Source of the DNA: Phlyctochytrium arcticum | Lineage: Eukaryota; Chytridiomycota; Chytridiomycetes; Chytridiales; Chytridiaceae | Assembly: GCA_025602905.1 (NCBI GenBank) | Contig: JAHLKI010000003.1 | Coordinates: 62,001-126,000, forward strand | Direction: 5' to 3' | Length of the DNA: 64,000 nucleotides | In this document: piece by piece, positions 44,418-53,824 of the stretch | How the letters are laid out: each line of letters opens with the position of its first letter | Position numbering within the stretch: position 1 is the stretch's first letter | Made by a program: the position numbers and the translations under genes | Notes under the pieces: model-generated | What the model was told of the DNA's origin: nothing | What the model saw: only the letters and a program-made list of their open reading frames with translations | Database searches by the model: none

Positions 44418-45483
44418 CTACAAAGACTCGTAAGTTAATAAAGCTGGGTATTTAGCCACAGCGGCATCGTAGGTTTCCGGTTTCCAATGCGTGGTGAATC
44501 GAGACGCTGCGACTGTAGTCAAATTGCGGCCGACGGCTGCGCTCAAGAAATGGATGGCCTCTCCAATATTGAGGTTGCCACCTTGACCCCATTCTTGACG
44601 GGATGGACTGTGGGATTTGGGGTAATGGATCGAGTAGAGGTTCCAGAACTGGGTCAGAAAGCGGAGATCCCGGCCCGTTTCGAGCCACAGGTTGTGGAAA
44701 AATGAAAACCAAGGAGCGGGTGGGGTGCCTACAAACTTTGCATTCCGCCGATCGAACCACCGATCGCGAGAGACGACTTCCCCAATCTTATCGTAAAAGT
44801 CGTAAAGCGGAAAATGAGAGAATCCCGACCCTTTGATCCACAACGGCCGTGTTCCCCACTCCTCAGTGATGACCCCGTGCGTCATCATCTCGGACAAAAC
44901 ACCCAATTCGTGACCGATCGTATTCCTTGATCCAAGCGGGGCCAAAACCGCCGTGCTCACCACCATCCAGACCGTCTTGGGCAAAGGACGGTGACTCTAG
45001 CTTGATGAAATTGCGTTTGGCGCCGTCGACTTGACTAAATCGTGTACTCGACCACATATGAGAGGTGTTGTTGGTCAGAAACAGAAAAAGGACTAATGGT
45101 TTGGGAGCGCCAAAGTTCTCGCAGTTGGCACCCCGGGGAACTGCACACCCCCCAAAATGTTTGACGTTGTGGCCCCAGGCTTTGCGGACCCACGGCTCCA
45201 ACCACGCATGTTCGGCTTTGGGACGGGCCAGGAATGCATCGTTGTAGTAAAATGCAACATCGGGGTAGCAGCTCGCCCGTGTCATGGTAATGGTCGAGCC
45301 ATTACGGCTGGCATACTGGATATTGGCCGTAGGTGGGGCATCAGAATGACAGACTGGTGCTGTTGCCTTGCAGGTTCCCTTGGTCGCGTAAGCTGATTCC
45401 GTGAGAAGAAGAACCCACAATAATCGAGCATGTTTTGGCCAGACATTTTTGTCATTTTCGTTGGGGAGTTTCCGGGGGATCAC
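44418..45483 (-). pseudogene. Secreted-protein family, copy 2 (frame-broken)
   Basis: From the ATG at 45483 a signal-peptide-like segment (HARLLWVLLLTESAYA) leads to CHSDAPPTANIQYASRNGS, a SCYPDVAFYYNDAF region, FGGCAVPRG and FGAPKPLVLFLFL. At about 44950-44980 the frame must change to continue into NTIGHELGVLSEMMTHG, SRDRWFD, FWNLYSIHYPK, GEAIHFLSAAVGRNLTT and WKPETYDAAVAKYPALL. The right-hand copy lacks about 40 nt present at this point. A tiny intron is conceivable but did not restore phase. The GHE motif lacks the second His of a zincin (HExxH), so no protease activity is claimed. Family not recognised. Confidence 0.6.
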
Positions 45484-46058
45484 CGTTTATACCAGTCCCC
45501 CACATTATTCAAAAAAAAAAACTTAACATCAACAGAGAGGATTTGGCGCGGGTGAATGTTTGTTCCTCTTGGAAATAATACTCATCATTTTTCCATTGAA
45601 CGGATATGAAATACTTTTCATGATCCCAAAATAACCAGTTTAAAAGTTTCATTTCCCGTAACCTTATGTTTGTCCGTATTTTAGTTTGAAGCTGAGTAGT
45701 ATCAAGGCTGCGTCAACTGACTGTGGGAAATGCTGAGGTCTGGAAATGTTTACAAAAAAAACGATACATTGTGTCGAACGGCTTTTCGGTTCTTCCGTTT
45801 TGTGAATAGCAGAAAGAAAAAAACATCAAAATAAAACATAACCTCTCTCCCCTCAAATACATAGTTCATCAGATTCTTAGCATTACATAGATATTGTGGA
45901 GTCTCGTTAGGTTTTCCAGTTGCGAAAAAGTAGATTTTGGGGGATATACCCTCGGGTGTTCCCGGGATACGTCCCATGCAACTTATGTACCTCCGGTGAA
46001 TTCCGATGATGGCAACAACGACCCTCAAAACTTTCAAATTGAAATAGGACAATACAGG
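45484..46058. other. Host flank left of the Maverick
   Basis: AT-rich sequence, no gene seen. It ends at the CTCAAT target-site duplication. Confidence 0.5.
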
Positions 46059-46064
46059 CTCAAT
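46059..46064. repeat. Left target-site duplication CTCAAT
   Basis: Identical to 62163-62168, directly abutting the TIR ends. Six bases is the Maverick/Polinton standard. Confidence 0.85.
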
Positions 46065-46545
46065 AGTGAGTCTGGGGAAGCCTTCACTTTGAGCCCTATG
46101 GTTACTAATTAAGTTTTCGTGATTCGAGCCTGTTCCGCTGGATCCAGCGAGTTGTCTCGTGACAAATGGCTCATTTGTGGGGTCAGGTGGACTGCAATTC
46201 GAGGATGTTCGGGTGGATTCAGCGAGTGATCACTCTGACACTTGGGTGACATCTTCAAATGATTCAAACGGTTGTTGCAGACGAGCAGCGAACCACGTCG
46301 CGTAGCAAGTTGCATTCAGCGTGTGATCATCCCGGCCATCGTCGTCGTTGCGTAGTAAGTGGCCTCCCGCAGAGCCGTCGTCGTCGCGTAGCAAGGTATC
46401 TTTCCTGGATACCAGGCGCCATCGTTCGAATCCAACTACTATCTTTCCTGGATTCAAAGACAAGCAGTAGCAAGTTGCATTTATGGTGTAATATATAAGA
46501 TACATCAATGTGTGCTTAATAGAAACTACGCTTGTCCTTCTTGCT
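46065..46545. repeat. Left terminal inverted repeat
   Basis: Matches the reverse complement of 61591-62162 over most of its length, including AGCAAGAAGGACAAGCG at the inner edge. It contains short internal repeats of TTGCTACGCGACGACGACGG and GAAAGATAGTAGTTGGATTC. About 100 C-terminal codons of the polymerase-helicase gene lie inside it. Confidence 0.85.
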
Positions 46546-49500
46546 TCAATTTTGAGTGCTTGCAGGTTCGAGTAGTGATTATAGGCTTCCTCATCCGCTT
46601 TGCGGGTTCCGAGCAAAGCTCGGTCGCAAACACCTTCTTTCCGGAACGCTTCGATGGGTTTCTTGTGGTCGATTTCGAAATCTAGACCGTAACCTTCCCA
46701 CGTACAGCCTTTTGGAAGCTCTGCCTGATCAATGAACTCCTTCCAGGTGGATCCGTAGAGATTGCCAACATTTCGCTTCAGTCGAGCCACTAAGGCCTGT
46801 TCGTCAACAGCTACTTCTGGCCAATCAATAATATTGATATCATCCTTGTCCTTGCACCGGGAGAGTGCGGTGTAGAGTTGATGCTTCTCAAATTTCTTAG
46901 GGTTGAGAATGGGGTAACTGCCAGTTATAGTGCAACCTTGTAGAATGTTTGCGGTGAGAGCGTAAGCAGGGCAAAATAATTGTTGGAATTCTGGAAGCGG
47001 GATGTCAACTATGGTTGTGAAGTCCAGTTGATCTGTCTCATAATCCCATCCAACCAATGCTACCGCCGTATCCGGCATTGGCGACTTCCTCTTGCCACGT
47101 TTGATAGGTCGTTTCGCTCGCGGAACACGAATGCCTTTCCAGGCTCCCATTCGGTTCCAAGATAGAACCTTGTAAGTTGCATTCCTGTTATCAATGCCAT
47201 AGTGAGGATGCTTTTCGAAAGAAACCACAGGGAGGCCAACTGTGAGATATAAGTCCTGTAGCTTGTACCACGAGCCAGGTTTGCGAAAGAGCCACTCTCC
47301 AGCTACGTTCTTCTCAACCTGTCGTTCTTCAAGTCTCTGCATTCGCAGAAGGTTGACCCGTTTACGATCTGTATGCGTGCATACCAGCGTTCGTGAGGTC
47401 AAGTTGTTTTCGAAGTGAAAATCGTGGGTTAAACTTGAAGGTTTCTCCCAGAACCTATCCAGCATATGTTCAGTCTCCGGGCCGTACCGATAATTCTTCT
47501 GAATGGTGATCCACACGGGTTGCTGACCAAGGAGTTCGTCGATTATTTTGCTGTTCTCGTAATCGTAGTTGCCCTCCTCGACCGGTTTGCACTGCCTGTA
47601 ATCTCCAAAGAGGTAGAAAACGGTATCAGGATCTTTTCGCTTGTAATCCAACAGATACCTCCATAAGTCAGCATTCAACATCGCAGCCTCATCAACGATA
47701 ACATATTTGACTTGGCCAAACCCGCGTCGACCAAGGCTCATATGAATCGTCTTCCCGTCGAGTCGGTCAGCTACTCGGTTCAAAAAGGCACATACAACGT
47801 AAGGGTCACCGTTTTCCTCCAGGTGCTTGACTAGACGTTTGATGACAGCTGTTTTCCCAACACCAGGTTTACCGTCAATGAAAGCACCGCTTTGGTGACT
47901 GAGAATGAACTCAGGCGTGCAGTCTCCGTTGTCGTAAACGGTGATCCGTTGTTTCTCTGCGTTCCGTATCGACAATAAGTCCCTGGAATTTCGCATTCTG
48001 GGAGATTTGAGTGCTTTGAAGTCTTGAATCTTCCAATCTGTCTCTGTTGCAAGCATTCTATCAGCCTGTCGCTTGGTCTCAATATCGGGGAAGAGGAATG
48101 TCATTGCATCGGTGCGAATTTGTATCAACTCGGTCAAGGAATCCCATTCTTGTACCTTTCTCCACATATCATAGAGTCTTACATATGTGTACTGAACAAT
48201 CTTTGCGTTGATCGGACGATTATCCGTGGTACGTTGGGTTTCAAGTCTTGCGTGAATAGTGTAGCCTCCAGCGTGCTCGTTGTGTGTTACAAGCACGTTT
48301 CCATACTTTTTTTTTTCTTGGTACAATCGCAAAGCGGACCAGTAGAGATACGACATCATTTCCCGGTCGTAAGTGGTGCAGGTAGCCGTATCGTGGAAGT
48401 TGCGTTTGGTCCCTAAGCATCCAATGGTACATACTGCAATGATCTTGTATAGCTTCTTTAGTTCTGCGTCCTCCGCTGGAAAAATCTCCTGTAGTTTCGT
48501 TAAGAAAGGTTGAAAGAAGTCCTTAGGTAGCGCCTTATTCTTAGCTCGCAATCTGTGTGTGATTTTGAATGGATATTTGTACTTTCGAGCAACTTTGACA
48601 ACTTCAATGTCATAGAATCCGTTTCCGTGCCAAAATGGTTTGACGCGGTTGTTGTCCTCCGATCCGGCGCTGGTCACGCAAAAGAAGAACGACGGCTCGT
48701 CATCCGCTAGTTTCTTGGTGAATCCCATTTCTTCTTCTGATATATGCCATTCCTCTATGTCGTCTCCAGTCGAAAAAATGGGAAATCCTGACTGCATATG
48801 GAACATATTACTTGGGTAATTGTTGTTGATATCAACTGTTGTCATCAACAACGGGTCCAGTTCTCCCTCGTGCTGCTTTCCACTTGGAAGCAAAAGTCGT
48901 TCGGTAGGGTGATGACCCTCTGACCAACTCACCCCCATCATGAAACAACCAGGTACGGAACACTCGCAGATCCTTTGTGGGGCAATGTTGACTTGACTTC
49001 GAAGGAAATGTCCGCCGCCAACGATGGAGCGTAAATGATCAGTATACTGACTCTCTTCTATAGTACCCAAAACGTTCTTCATGAACTTCATACCAAGAGA
49101 AGTAAGGCTCTGACCGGTATAAGGAATATTCATTAATTTTGCGGCTTGGGTCGCTTCAGCAACTTGTTCGCAGAATTTGACAATGACGAATTCATTTCGG
49201 ATCGTGCGGATTCCATCTCCGATTATTTCCACCAAGGGGTGCACTCCAGTCTCGTCCAGCATAATCTTGTAGTAATCTTCCATATTGGTGTCCTCGGTAA
49301 TGATCACAATTCCTTTCACTTTGCTGCAGATCAGATGTCGAAATTCTTCTTCCTCAGTATCAATCCCAATGACTTCGCCTTCGGCCTTTTGTCTCGTTGC
49401 ACCCAATTTGCCATCGGTTTGGTGGGTGAGCGACGCCCTGACGCCCTTATCAAGGATTGGGAATAGTTCGTCTTTGATCCAAAACATAAGTGTCTCAGTG

Positions 49501-50069
49501 TTCCGCTCATTGCTTCGTTTCTTCTCAGGGTCTTCCACCTCATCTTTGACACGATATTCTATGACTTTGCAGTTCCAGCCGTCATATGCATAGAGATTGA
49601 ACTTGAAGGCTTTGCAAAAGCAAAGTACCATTTCGGCCGAAACGCCTTCACTTGGGTTATCCATTTTGAACCATTTCGCCATCGAGAGAACATTTCTTGG
49701 GTATCCTCGTTTCCAGCCTCTGGTTTGTCCTGCCTTGTTCTTGATTTTGTTGGCCAAAGCACTGCCAAAGTCTACGAGATACTGTAGTACACAGACATTC
49801 CGCAATGTGATAGCTTCGCCTACGGAACAATGAACAGTTTCTTCTTTTGACTTGCGCATACGTACATTTCTTGCGTACGTGAGCTCTTCGGGTGATATTT
49901 CCGTGATATTGACTTCTTGCGGACCTTTGACTTCATGAAGTAGACCAACTGAATCTGCTAAAAGGTTCTGTTCTCCAGATTCCACCTTGCGGGCCCACTC
50001 GTCCGTCTCCGCGCTAACGTAAGCGTGCGCCTGTTCACGCGAGGAAAATAGTTTTCGATACGGTCCCAT
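46230..50069 (-). CDS. DNA polymerase B-like / SF1 helicase / HNH fusion
   Basis: An intact 1279-codon frame. Residues about 230-660 read as a derived family B polymerase: exonuclease-like DTE (237-239), VGGGHFLR (350-357), motif A VDINNNYPS (412-420), motif-B-like KLYKIIAVCTIGCLG (539-553) and a motif-C-like IRTDAMTF (651-658) with one Asp where YxDTDS is usual. Residues 730-1080 are an SF1 helicase of Pif1/RecD type: Walker A GKPGVGKT (733-740), Walker B VIVDEAA (790-796), GDYRQCKPVE, KNYRYGPE, ALTANILQGCTI and LYTALSR. Residues 1130-1172 match an HNH nuclease (EIDHKKPI ... NHYSNLQAL). The role is element replication. The frame stays open about 23 codons upstream of the ATG to a TGA near 50139, next to the nested insertion, so the N-terminus may be truncated. 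The last 100 residues are TIR-encoded. Confidence 0.8.
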   Translation of the reverse strand: MGPYRKLFSSREQAHAYVSAETDEWARKVESGEQNLLADSVGLLHEVKGPQEVNITEISPEELTYARNVRMRKSKEETVHCSVGEAITLRNVCVLQYLVDFGSALANKIKNKAGQTRGWKRGYPRNVLSMAKWFKMDNPSEGVSAEMVLCFCKAFKFNLYAYDGWNCKVIEYRVKDEVEDPEKKRSNERNTETLMFWIKDELFPILDKGVRASLTHQTDGKLGATRQKAEGEVIGIDTEEEEFRHLICSKVKGIVIITEDTNMEDYYKIMLDETGVHPLVEIIGDGIRTIRNEFVIVKFCEQVAEATQAAKLMNIPYTGQSLTSLGMKFMKNVLGTIEESQYTDHLRSIVGGGHFLRSQVNIAPQRICECSVPGCFMMGVSWSEGHHPTERLLLPSGKQHEGELDPLLMTTVDINNNYPSNMFHMQSGFPIFSTGDDIEEWHISEEEMGFTKKLADDEPSFFFCVTSAGSEDNNRVKPFWHGNGFYDIEVVKVARKYKYPFKITHRLRAKNKALPKDFFQPFLTKLQEIFPAEDAELKKLYKIIAVCTIGCLGTKRNFHDTATCTTYDREMMSYLYWSALRLYQEKKKYGNVLVTHNEHAGGYTIHARLETQRTTDNRPINAKIVQYTYVRLYDMWRKVQEWDSLTELIQIRTDAMTFLFPDIETKRQADRMLATETDWKIQDFKALKSPRMRNSRDLLSIRNAEKQRITVYDNGDCTPEFILSHQSGAFIDGKPGVGKTAVIKRLVKHLEENGDPYVVCAFLNRVADRLDGKTIHMSLGRRGFGQVKYVIVDEAAMLNADLWRYLLDYKRKDPDTVFYLFGDYRQCKPVEEGNYDYENSKIIDELLGQQPVWITIQKNYRYGPETEHMLDRFWEKPSSLTHDFHFENNLTSRTLVCTHTDRKRVNLLRMQRLEERQVEKNVAGEWLFRKPGSWYKLQDLYLTVGLPVVSFEKHPHYGIDNRNATYKVLSWNRMGAWKGIRVPRAKRPIKRGKRKSPMPDTAVALVGWDYETDQLDFTTIVDIPLPEFQQLFCPAYALTANILQGCTITGSYPILNPKKFEKHQLYTALSRCKDKDDINIIDWPEVAVDEQALVARLKRNVGNLYGSTWKEFIDQAELPKGCTWEGYGLDFEIDHKKPIEAFRKEGVCDRALLGTRKADEEAYNHYSNLQALKIEARRTSVVSIKHTLMYLIYYTINATCYCLSLNPGKIVVGFERWRLVSRKDTLLRDDDGSAGGHLLRNDDDGRDDHTLNATCYATWFAARLQQPFESFEDVTQVSE

Positions 50070-50145
50070 AAGGCCAGTCTTGCCTGTCTTGTAATCTGCA
50101 GCTGCGGCGCATTCAGGTGGAAGGCCGAGAAGGCTTCAATCTGCT

Positions 50146-50325
50146 ACCATGCACGTCTCTCCGCATACAGCCTTACAGCAGTTGTTTTCAGGAGACTCAA
50201 GTGACTCTAAAGAGTTCCTTGCGAGTATCCGGAAATACAACCAAGCTTTTGCCTTCACCAGCATGGATACCTGCCATTATCTGTTGTGTGCAATTATGAG
50301 AGGAAAACATCGAGGACGACCATAA
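50146..50325 (+). mobile_element. Helitron_like_N coding fragment
   Basis: A short plus-strand frame reads LQQLFSGDSSDSKEF then IRKYNQAFAFTSMDTC and stops at TAA. This pattern (FRxNIRxYNxAxAFxSxG) is the signature of the Helitron_like_N domain found before the Rep/helicase of Helitrons. Only about 55 codons remain. It lies exactly where the polymerase frame ends and the GC-rich F-box gene begins, so it may mark a Helitron-mediated insertion. Confidence 0.55.
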
Positions 50326-50357
50326 ATATGATTGAGTTATAAAGAAAAAGAAAACAA

Positions 50358-51056
50358 TTAAAGCACGCCCAATGTCTGGACTTGTTGCCGCCAGACCGCA
50401 ACGGGTCGGAAAGACCCTTCCGTGCGTGTTCTGGTGCGGGGCGGCAAATCCCCGAAACAGCTTTGGCTCTGTGATCTGGCCATTGAGCTGAAGAGGGCCC
50501 TCAATGGCCGAATGGCATTGAGCTCCTTGCGGAGTTGATAATTTTCGTATTCTAAACGCGCCATACGTTCCGTCAATTGTTGGACTTGAGCGCTCACCAG
50601 AGATACTTGCTCGTCCCGTTCTTGGAGCTGCCGGAGCAGGCCGAGCTCCCGATCCGGGACTGCCCGGACGACGGCAGGCGGGACCTCCATGTGCACGGAC
50701 AGCCCCGCTGCGGTAAACAGAGCAACAATTCGTTTTTTTCGGTATGAGGAAAGAAGATCCGGCAGCTGCTGGGAGATGAATGCTCTAATTTGGTCCGGCT
50801 CCAGTAGTCCTTGAGCTAACGCACTGGCGTGGCAAGTGCGGTACCATTCGTTGAGAGTGCCGCTAGACGCCGAATCCGCCAGCGTGCACGTGAGGCGGTC
50901 CCAGTTGCTGGCCACGATGGCCTTCATCCGCACACAGTCAGACGCGACGACCAAGGTTGTCAAATCTACAGCCTGGCGCAAAAAGCCTAAGATTTCCACA
51001 AGCGTCTCAACGGGCAGGCGGCCGCAAAAACAAGTGCACTCTGTAGTCCGCGACAT
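50358..51056 (-). CDS. F-box/coiled-coil protein, cargo gene
   Basis: An intact 232-codon frame. Residues about 11-45 look like an F-box (LPVETLVEILGFLRQAVDL). Residues about 135-185 form a heptad coiled coil (LGLLRQLQERDEQVSLV through LRKEL). The C-terminus is Arg/Gln-rich. Base composition is clearly more GC-rich than the rest of the element and resembles host genes. It has its own TATA box and a CT-rich leader. It could be a captured host gene that now modulates host ubiquitination, or a passenger carried in by a Helitron. Confidence 0.6.
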   Translation of the reverse strand: MSRTTECTCFCGRLPVETLVEILGFLRQAVDLTTLVVASDCVRMKAIVASNWDRLTCTLADSASSGTLNEWYRTCHASALAQGLLEPDQIRAFISQQLPDLLSSYRKKRIVALFTAAGLSVHMEVPPAVVRAVPDRELGLLRQLQERDEQVSLVSAQVQQLTERMARLEYENYQLRKELNAIRPLRALFSSMARSQSQSCFGDLPPRTRTRTEGSFRPVAVWRQQVQTLGVL

Positions 51057-51165
51057 ATCAAGGACGAAGGCAGGAGGAGAGAAGAAGAGAGAGAGGTGGG
51101 AGAGAGAGAGAGAAAGAGTGTGTGTGTGTGGGATGGGGGAGCGAGCGAGAGGACGAACCGGCCCA

Positions 51166-51174
51166 CTTTATATA
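51166..51174 (-). promoter_or_regulatory. TATA box of the cargo F-box gene
   Basis: Minus-strand TATATAAAG lies about 110 bp upstream of the ATG at 51056. The intervening leader is a long CT/CA microsatellite (51063-51135), typical of a host Pol II promoter and unlike the other promoters in the element. Confidence 0.5.
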
Positions 51175-51709
51175 TGCCTCGCTGATATGCCTCGCTTGAG
51201 ATGATACTAATTTTGGCCAGCGGCAATTTGCGGCAAGCGCTTAGGTCGCGAGGGGTGATTCCGTGAATAGCAACAACCACTATATACGTGGTAGCAGCAA
51301 CCAATATATTTATACAAGATGACTCAAACGAGGAATGGAATAAAGGATGCCGAAGACTGGATGGATGGGTCTGAGAAGATGACTTCCCGGAAGAACTGGG
51401 AAGCAATCGTGTGACTGAAGCTGGGATAGTGGTGTATCGCCAACTCTTTGAAACGCAAGCTGGCGCACATAACATTTGAATCGGAGCTTTTCGGATTAGT
51501 CCCATTGGCCCATTGGCAGAGAGCGTTCAGAAATCTGCAGATTGCACTCAATTGTTAAACTTTATGATTCAGCCCGGTTCCAGATTGATGTCAGAGTTGG
51601 TAGGTCTGGAGAATACCGTTTACTCTCAAGACTTAGTCCAAAATGCAATGTCTACATATGAGAGTATCTTGTATTGATACAATTTTTTTTTCTTCAGAGT
51701 ACGTTAAAT
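51175..51709. other. Right flank of the nested segment
   Basis: Two overlapping minus-strand frames (51505-50987 and 51551-51324) contain F-box-like or host-like pieces (CVSKSWRYTTIP; LRFKELAIHHY) but no complete gene. The junction back to element sequence is probably near 51560-51680. Confidence 0.35.
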
Positions 51710-52144
51710 ATGTCGGACTCTGAAGAATCAAATCAAGTCACTCAAGCAAGTCCTTCCGAAATTTCAGCTCCTAGGAAGGTTTCCGACAAAAAACTCGAAG
51801 CTTTGGCAAAAGCCAGAGCAAAGAAGCAAGAAGTGGTGAAACGCGCCCGGGTCGAGAAGCGAGAAGGTATGCTGAAAAACATTTCAGATGACTACAAGCA
51901 CGAAGTCGATCATCTTGTTAACGAACGAATGGCCATTGAGCGTCAGAAGCTCGACACAGAGTTTGCACAATGGAAAGTGGCGTTTTATGAACAGCAAGGG
52001 CAAGGGCAAGATGCAAAGCTTGATCGCCAAAGTAAGACTCGAAAGCAACCGAAGAAAGTTGTAAGGAAACGGCCGAGCTCTGCTCAACCTCAACAATTTG
52101 ATCAACCATTGCCCAGACGTTTCCCAACTATTGTTGGATTTTGA
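51710..52144 (+). CDS. Small charged coiled-coil protein of the element
   Basis: Starting at the ATG of MSDSEES (51710; the longer upstream start MIQFFF is improbable), 144 residues are acidic at the N-terminus, then Lys/Arg/Glu-rich helix (KKLEALAKARAKKQEVVKRA), then a basic, proline-rich tail (RKQPKKVVRKRP). It sits immediately upstream of the capsid gene. It may be a DNA-binding core or scaffold protein. No family recognised. Confidence 0.6.
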   Translation: MSDSEESNQVTQASPSEISAPRKVSDKKLEALAKARAKKQEVVKRARVEKREGMLKNISDDYKHEVDHLVNERMAIERQKLDTEFAQWKVAFYEQQGQGQDAKLDRQSKTRKQPKKVVRKRPSSAQPQQFDQPLPRRFPTIVGF

Positions 52145-52173
52145 GAGACCGCGTTTTTTTTTCTGCAGTTATG

Positions 52174-52185
52174 GTACATATAGAA
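52174..52185 (+). promoter_or_regulatory. Shared 12-bp upstream motif, capsid copy
   Basis: GTACATATAGAA, 11 bp before the capsid ATG, is identical to 54176-54187 in the divergent promoter of the 54160(-)/54241(+) genes. A reduced form (minus-strand CACATATAGAAC) is at about 53500-53512. Confidence 0.45.
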
Positions 52186-52195
52186 CAACTCAAAT

Positions 52196-53491
52196 ATGAC
52201 GACTCTTATGAATGAGCACAATTTCCAGTTCCCTCCGACAAATCTGTTAAGTGCTGGCAACAACATTCGTTGGAGATCGATCAAGCCAAGCAGCGGGCTC
52301 ACTATGTTGTCGGATCAAAGCGCTGCACTGACGTTTACAATTCAGTCATCAAGCGCTGCCCTTGTAAGTAATACTTTATATATAAAGGCAACATATGTGC
52401 TTGTTGATGAGGTCGGTTCCAATATTGGCCCAAACACGTATGAGCACACGGAGCTTGGACTGGCTGCTTTGATTGAAAGCGACAATATGAGTTGGTCAGG
52501 TGTCGAGACGAAAATGTCGCAAACAAAGGACTATCCAGCTCTCCTCTCGACGTGGTATTCTGGTGACACTTTGGGCACAAAACAATGGAAAAAGCAGCTC
52601 GAAGGATTCGGAACTAAGGACCATTTACAGACGGATGGAAGTGGTGTTCTTGTTCATCATCCTTTCAATTGCACGTTCGCTACACCGCAGCATATTCTGC
52701 TTCCAGCCATCACTGGAGGTGTGAATGTGTCCTATAATATTGGATGAATAGAAGATTTCATACCAAATCTCGCAACCGGCACTTCAACCAGCGGACGAAA
52801 ACCTGCCCGTGTTCTGCTTCAGGATATTTCCTGCAACTACGCGGAATTGGAGTTGGATAATGAATATATTCAACAGATTGTGTCCGACCTTGCAGCTGGT
52901 GGAAAATTATGGCACGCAACTGTGGATATGGAGCAGCAAGTCGTTCCCGCCGTAGAGGGCAATATGCAACAGATAGTAGTGAATACCAGACGTGCTAAGT
53001 CAGTCCAATCGTGGAGGTTGCAGTGGCGAAAGCCTGCCAACATTGCAGATAAAACCAGGGACCGAGCATATATCAACTCTCATTGCGATCTATCGAGCTT
53101 TGATGTGGAAATTGCTGGTCAACGTATCTCTCCAAAGGAACGAAAGTGGCAGCTTAACTTGACATCCAACAAAAGCGGAACTATCAAAGATCCAGAAGCG
53201 TGGTATTTGCAGTACCTAACTGCAGCTGGGGGTTATGGGTCAGAACTCAACGACGTGGTCTTTAATCCCGGTTCGGGGCTTTTCTCCATTGGGACCAACT
53301 TTGCCGCCTCATCGGATCAGAGTAACGTTTGGGGTGACGGAATGGATTGTTCCAATTCCGATGGAAAAATGTACATAACAACAGAGCACCGAAGCTCAGT
53401 TCCGGTGATGACCCAACAACTTGTAACCTTGGCCATTGACTGTCTCATTTGCGTGACAACCAACAAGATCAGTGTTGTCTATGTCTGGTAA
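52196..53491 (+). pseudogene. Probable double-jelly-roll major capsid protein, interrupted by one TGA
   Basis: Two open frames in the same phase (52196-52744 and 52748-53491) are separated by one TGA at 52745-52747, for a total of about 431 codons. The first half has jelly-roll-like strands (ALTFTIQSSSAALVSNTLYI, HHPFNCTFATPQHILLPA). The second half has the pattern of Polinton/adintovirus capsids: VLLQDISCNYAELELDN, the SVQSWRLQWRKP segment, SFDVEIAGQRIS followed by EAWYLQYLTAAGG, and a C-terminal hydrophobic strand ending SVVYVW. Position among virion genes supports the call. The stop could be a recent mutation, a sequencing error or read-through; recoding is unlikely because TGA is used as the normal stop by neighbours. 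Confidence 0.65.
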
Positions 53492-53616
53492 GGCGGCTAG
53501 GTTCTATATGTGATATATGTGAAATGATACGAGTACTGAAAGAAAGGACTCGTGTAATTTCTGCTCAGGAAGCAAAAGTGCTCTCTGTCTTCGCGCGAAG
53601 ATCCGGTCCTTTTTGG

Positions 53617-53778
53617 TCAGCGACGTGGCTTTCTTGCGCGTGGCGTCTTAGGTCGATTCTGTTTCTTAAGTAGCCGCCCCGCCTTTGGTACAGCCCCTAA
53701 TTGAAAACTGGTTGGTGAAAGTGATAGCGCTTGGATGGTGCGGATTCTTCGAGTAACAAGACGGTTCTTTTTGGGCAT
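53617..53778 (-). CDS. 53-residue very basic protein, pX/mu-like
   Basis: A short minus-strand gene starting MPKKNRLVTRRIRT and ending PKTPRARKPRR. About a third of residues are Lys/Arg and there is almost no acidic residue. Small arginine-rich condensing proteins (adenovirus pX/mu type) are known from adenoviruses and related elements. It forms a likely pair with the 111-residue gene just upstream on the same strand. Assignment is by composition and context. Confidence 0.5.
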   Translation of the reverse strand: MPKKNRLVTRRIRTIQALSLSPTSFQLGAVPKAGRLLKKQNRPKTPRARKPRR

Positions 53779-53824
53779 AGATATGGATATGGTTACGGAT
53801 ATAACATTAAGTTAGAAAAAAAAA

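Noticed and set aside
44418..45483. Zinc metalloprotease call for the secreted family
   Set aside because: The GHE(L/M)G segment lacks the second histidine of HExxH and no third ligand is evident.
50987..51505. 172-codon minus frame upstream of and overlapping the cargo F-box gene
   Set aside because: It runs through the TATA box and the CT microsatellite leader and overlaps the F-box frame in another phase.
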